A DNA stretch of 26,771 nucleotides from Actinomycetota bacterium (GTDB taxonomy: Bacteria > Actinomycetota > Actinomycetes > S36-B12 > UBA5976), in assembly GCA_947486505.1 (NCBI GenBank), contig CANKTT010000004.1, forward strand, positions 1 through 26,771, read 5' to 3'. Shown piece after piece: positions 24,717-26,771 of the stretch (position 1 is the first letter of the stretch; each line of letters opens with the position of its first letter). A program made the translations under genes and the position numbers. The notes below the pieces were generated by a model. It did no database searches and was not told where the DNA came from. It saw only the letters and a program-made list of their open reading frames with translations.

Positions 24717-26771
24717 TTAGGCCTTAGTAATGGAAACTTTCAAGCCAAGTTCCTCGTCACTAGCTGTTGGATCAACTACTTTTCCTTGAACCCATGTTGT
24801 TGCTAAAACTTCACTAGCAACCAAATCAGCGTGCGCAGTTAGCGAAGCAATAGTTACCTCTAGGTCAGACTCCCAAGTCACAACAATTCGATCGCTGATA
24901 TCAAGTCCTGATGATTTGCGAGCATCTTGAATCAAGCGGGTAACGTCTCGCGCAATACCTTGCCCAATTAGTTCTGGAGTAAGCGTTAGGTCCAGGGCCA
25001 AGGATTCACCCGAATCACTTGCAACGGTCCAGCCTTCCCGGGGAACTTCAGTTACCACGACATCATCCGGACCAATTTCTTGTTCCACGCCAGTCACTAC
25101 TACCTTTGCCACACCAGACTTCAATGCTTCAACTATTGCGTTGGCGTCCGCAGCCGCAATTGCAGCTGCAATCTCAGGGGTACTCTTCCCAAACTTGGCA
25201 CCAAGGGTTTTGAAGTTTGCTTTCAGACTTACATCGACTAATTCGTTCGTCCCAGAAAGGCTTTCCAGGCTAAGGACATTAACTTCATCTCGAATCTGTG
25301 CCTGCAACCCATCCGGTAACGAATCCCAACCAGGGGCCGCTACTAGGGCGCGTTGTAGTGGCTGACGAGTCTTAACACCCGATGTAGCGCGCGCTGATCT
25401 GCCAAGTTCAACCAAGCGACGAGTTAAATCAACTTGATCGCGCAAGGTATCGCTGATCTGAGCATCTGACCACTCTGGCCAAGAACTCAAGTGCACCGAT
25501 TCAGTTTGCGAAGTTGTGTACAGGTCTTGCCATACCCGTTCGGTAATGAAAGGCGTGAATGGAGCCATAACTTGAGTCACGACCTTCAAACAATGATGCA
25601 ATGTACTAAGAGCTGCATGATCGGCATCCCAGAACCGACGACGGGAACGACGAACATACCAATTGCTCAAGTCATCCACATACTCTGCAATAAAGCGTCC
25701 GGCCCGCTGAGTATCAAATTGCTCAAGCGCCTGATCAACATCACGTGCTAGACGCGTAGCTTGCGATACCGCCCATTGGTCTAAATCGGTTAGCCCATCC
25801 AGAGATGCAGTACTGCTATCCCATTCACCTGCGCGGGCATAAAGACTTTGAAATGCCACAGTGTTCCAGTAGGTGAGAAGTGTTTTGCGAACAACTTCGG
25901 CAATAGTGCCATGTCCAACGCGTCGGGCACTCCATGGTGAACCGCTAACCAGCATGAACCATCGAAGTGCATCCGCGCCATGTTGATCCATCAGACCAAT
26001 TGGTTCTAGCACGTTGCCTAAGTGCTTGCTCATCTTGCGTCCATCTTCATCGAGAATATGACCGAGGCAGAGAACGTTTTCATATGACGACTCGTCAAAC
26101 ACTAAAGTCCCGATTGCCATTAGCGTGTAGAACCAGCCTCGGGTTTGATCAATTGCTTCACAAATAAAGTCAGCTGGGTAGCTCGCCTCAAAAGTGTCCT
26201 TGTTGTTTTGTGGGTAACCCCATTGCGCGAACGGCATCGCACCTGAGTCATACCAGCAGTCAATTACTTCAGGGACGCGGGTTGCAGTGCCATTGCACTC
26301 AGGGCAGGCAAAAGTGATATCGTCCACGAACGGGCGGTGCGGATCAATAGTTAATGATTCATCACCCGCTAGTTTGGCAAGTTCCGCTCGTCCACCAATG
26401 CAAGTTAAATGATTTTCTTCGCAGCGCCAGATTGGAAGTGGGGTACCCCAATATCTATTACGGGAAAGTGCCCAGTCGACATTGTTGTTTAGCCAGTCAC
26501 CAAATCGCCCATTCTTAATTGTTTCTGGGAACCAATTGGTTTTTTCATTCTGGGCCAGTAACTGATCCTTGATATCAGTGGTTTTGATGTACCAAGAAGG
26601 TTGTGCGTAATAGATAAGGGCAGTGTGGCATCTCCAGCAATGCGGATAGGAGTGCTCGTATGGCAAGTGCCGGAAGAGCAAACCTTTTTCCTCCAGGAGC
26701 TCAACAAGTCGAGGATCGGCTGCTTTGAAAAACACCCCAGCAACTTCTGGAATGCCAGATTCAAAAGTTCC
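24717..26771 (-). CDS. ileS: Isoleucyl-tRNA synthetase IleS, N-terminus beyond window
   Basis: This class I aminoacyl-tRNA synthetase charges tRNA-Ile. The frame remains open to the right end, giving 685 visible residues; about 350, including the HIGH motif, are missing. From the left of the visible protein: a zinc-type CWRC pair (bases 26628-26639), WALSRNRYWGTPLPIW, a second Cys cluster (CPEC), VIDCWYDSGAMPFAQW, and K-M-S-K-H at 26022-26036. The anticodon-binding domain follows, and then the C-terminal LTLTPELIGQGIARDVTRLIQDARKSSGL, characteristic of the longer type 2 (eukaryote-like) IleRS. That group is often mupirocin-tolerant, but resistance cannot be concluded here. The gene is convergent with divIVA. 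Confidence 0.96.
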   Translation of the reverse strand, partial: GTFESGIPEVAGVFFKAADPRLVELLEEKGLLFRHLPYEHSYPHCWRCHTALIYYAQPSWYIKTTDIKDQLLAQNEKTNWFPETIKNGRFGDWLNNNVDWALSRNRYWGTPLPIWRCEENHLTCIGGRAELAKLAGDESLTIDPHRPFVDDITFACPECNGTATRVPEVIDCWYDSGAMPFAQWGYPQNNKDTFEASYPADFICEAIDQTRGWFYTLMAIGTLVFDESSYENVLCLGHILDEDGRKMSKHLGNVLEPIGLMDQHGADALRWFMLVSGSPWSARRVGHGTIAEVVRKTLLTYWNTVAFQSLYARAGEWDSSTASLDGLTDLDQWAVSQATRLARDVDQALEQFDTQRAGRFIAEYVDDLSNWYVRRSRRRFWDADHAALSTLHHCLKVVTQVMAPFTPFITERVWQDLYTTSQTESVHLSSWPEWSDAQISDTLRDQVDLTRRLVELGRSARATSGVKTRQPLQRALVAAPGWDSLPDGLQAQIRDEVNVLSLESLSGTNELVDVSLKANFKTLGAKFGKSTPEIAAAIAAADANAIVEALKSGVAKVVVTGVEQEIGPDDVVVTEVPREGWTVASDSGESLALDLTLTPELIGQGIARDVTRLIQDARKSSGLDISDRIVVTWESDLEVTIASLTAHADLVASEVLATTWVQGKVVDPTASDEELGLKVSITKA

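Overview
The window carries the division and cell-wall (dcw) cluster of an actinobacterium with unusually low GC for the phylum (mid-40s percent by eye). The phylum assignment rests on DnaE2, DUF3040, the order ftsZ-pgeF-yggS-sepF-yggT-divIVA, the FtsZ tail ending DVPDFLR, and an mraW-type RNA upstream of rsmH. Compact spacing, long runs of overlapping stop/start codons and the low GC would suit a streamlined aquatic lineage such as Nanopelagicales; that placement is inference.

Layout. (1) 2-4314: a 5'-truncated error-prone polymerase DnaE2 and a catalytically intact DinB, joined by an ATGA overlap, form a mutagenesis operon. (2) 4433-6176: a DUF3040 membrane protein, a MaoC-fold hydratase and a membrane-anchored GH25-like protein. 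(3) 6177-6410: an AT-rich control region with a clear mraZ promoter. The 16-bp promoter spacer is repeated exactly, in inverted orientation, 70 bp upstream. (4) 6411-23714: the dcw cluster on the + strand, in the order mraZ, [mraW RNA], rsmH, ftsL-like, ftsI, murE, murF, mraY, murD, ftsW, murG, murC, ftsQ, ftsZ, pgeF, yggS, sepF, yggT. (5) 23874-24668: divIVA, probably on its own promoter. (6) A strong bidirectional terminator at 24674-24713, then ileS on the - strand, converging on divIVA and cut by the window's right end.

How the genes work together. MurE, MurF, MurD and MurC build the UDP-MurNAc-pentapeptide; MurE carries the DNPR motif of meso-diaminopimelate-adding enzymes. MraY and MurG make lipid I and lipid II. 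FtsW and FtsI polymerise and cross-link septal peptidoglycan. FtsQ and the FtsL-like protein link the synthase to the cytoplasmic ring. FtsZ forms the ring, SepF tethers it to the membrane, and DivIVA directs polar growth. PgeF is a peptidoglycan quality-control enzyme, and MraZ is the cluster's regulator. From rsmH to ftsQ there is almost no intergenic DNA, so expression should be transcriptionally and translationally coupled. The only sizeable breaks are before mraZ, before rsmH (the RNA element), before ftsZ and before divIVA.

I do not see a wholly new multi-gene system. The best leads are regulatory: the duplicated, inverted promoter-spacer box before mraZ, the structured leader of rsmH, three 14-bp tandem repeats over the ftsQ stop, a hairpin joining the yggS stop to the sepF ribosome site, and the dnaE2-dinB pairing. 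No gene-free stretch exceeds 300 bases, and I saw no tRNA, rRNA, CRISPR array or insertion sequence.
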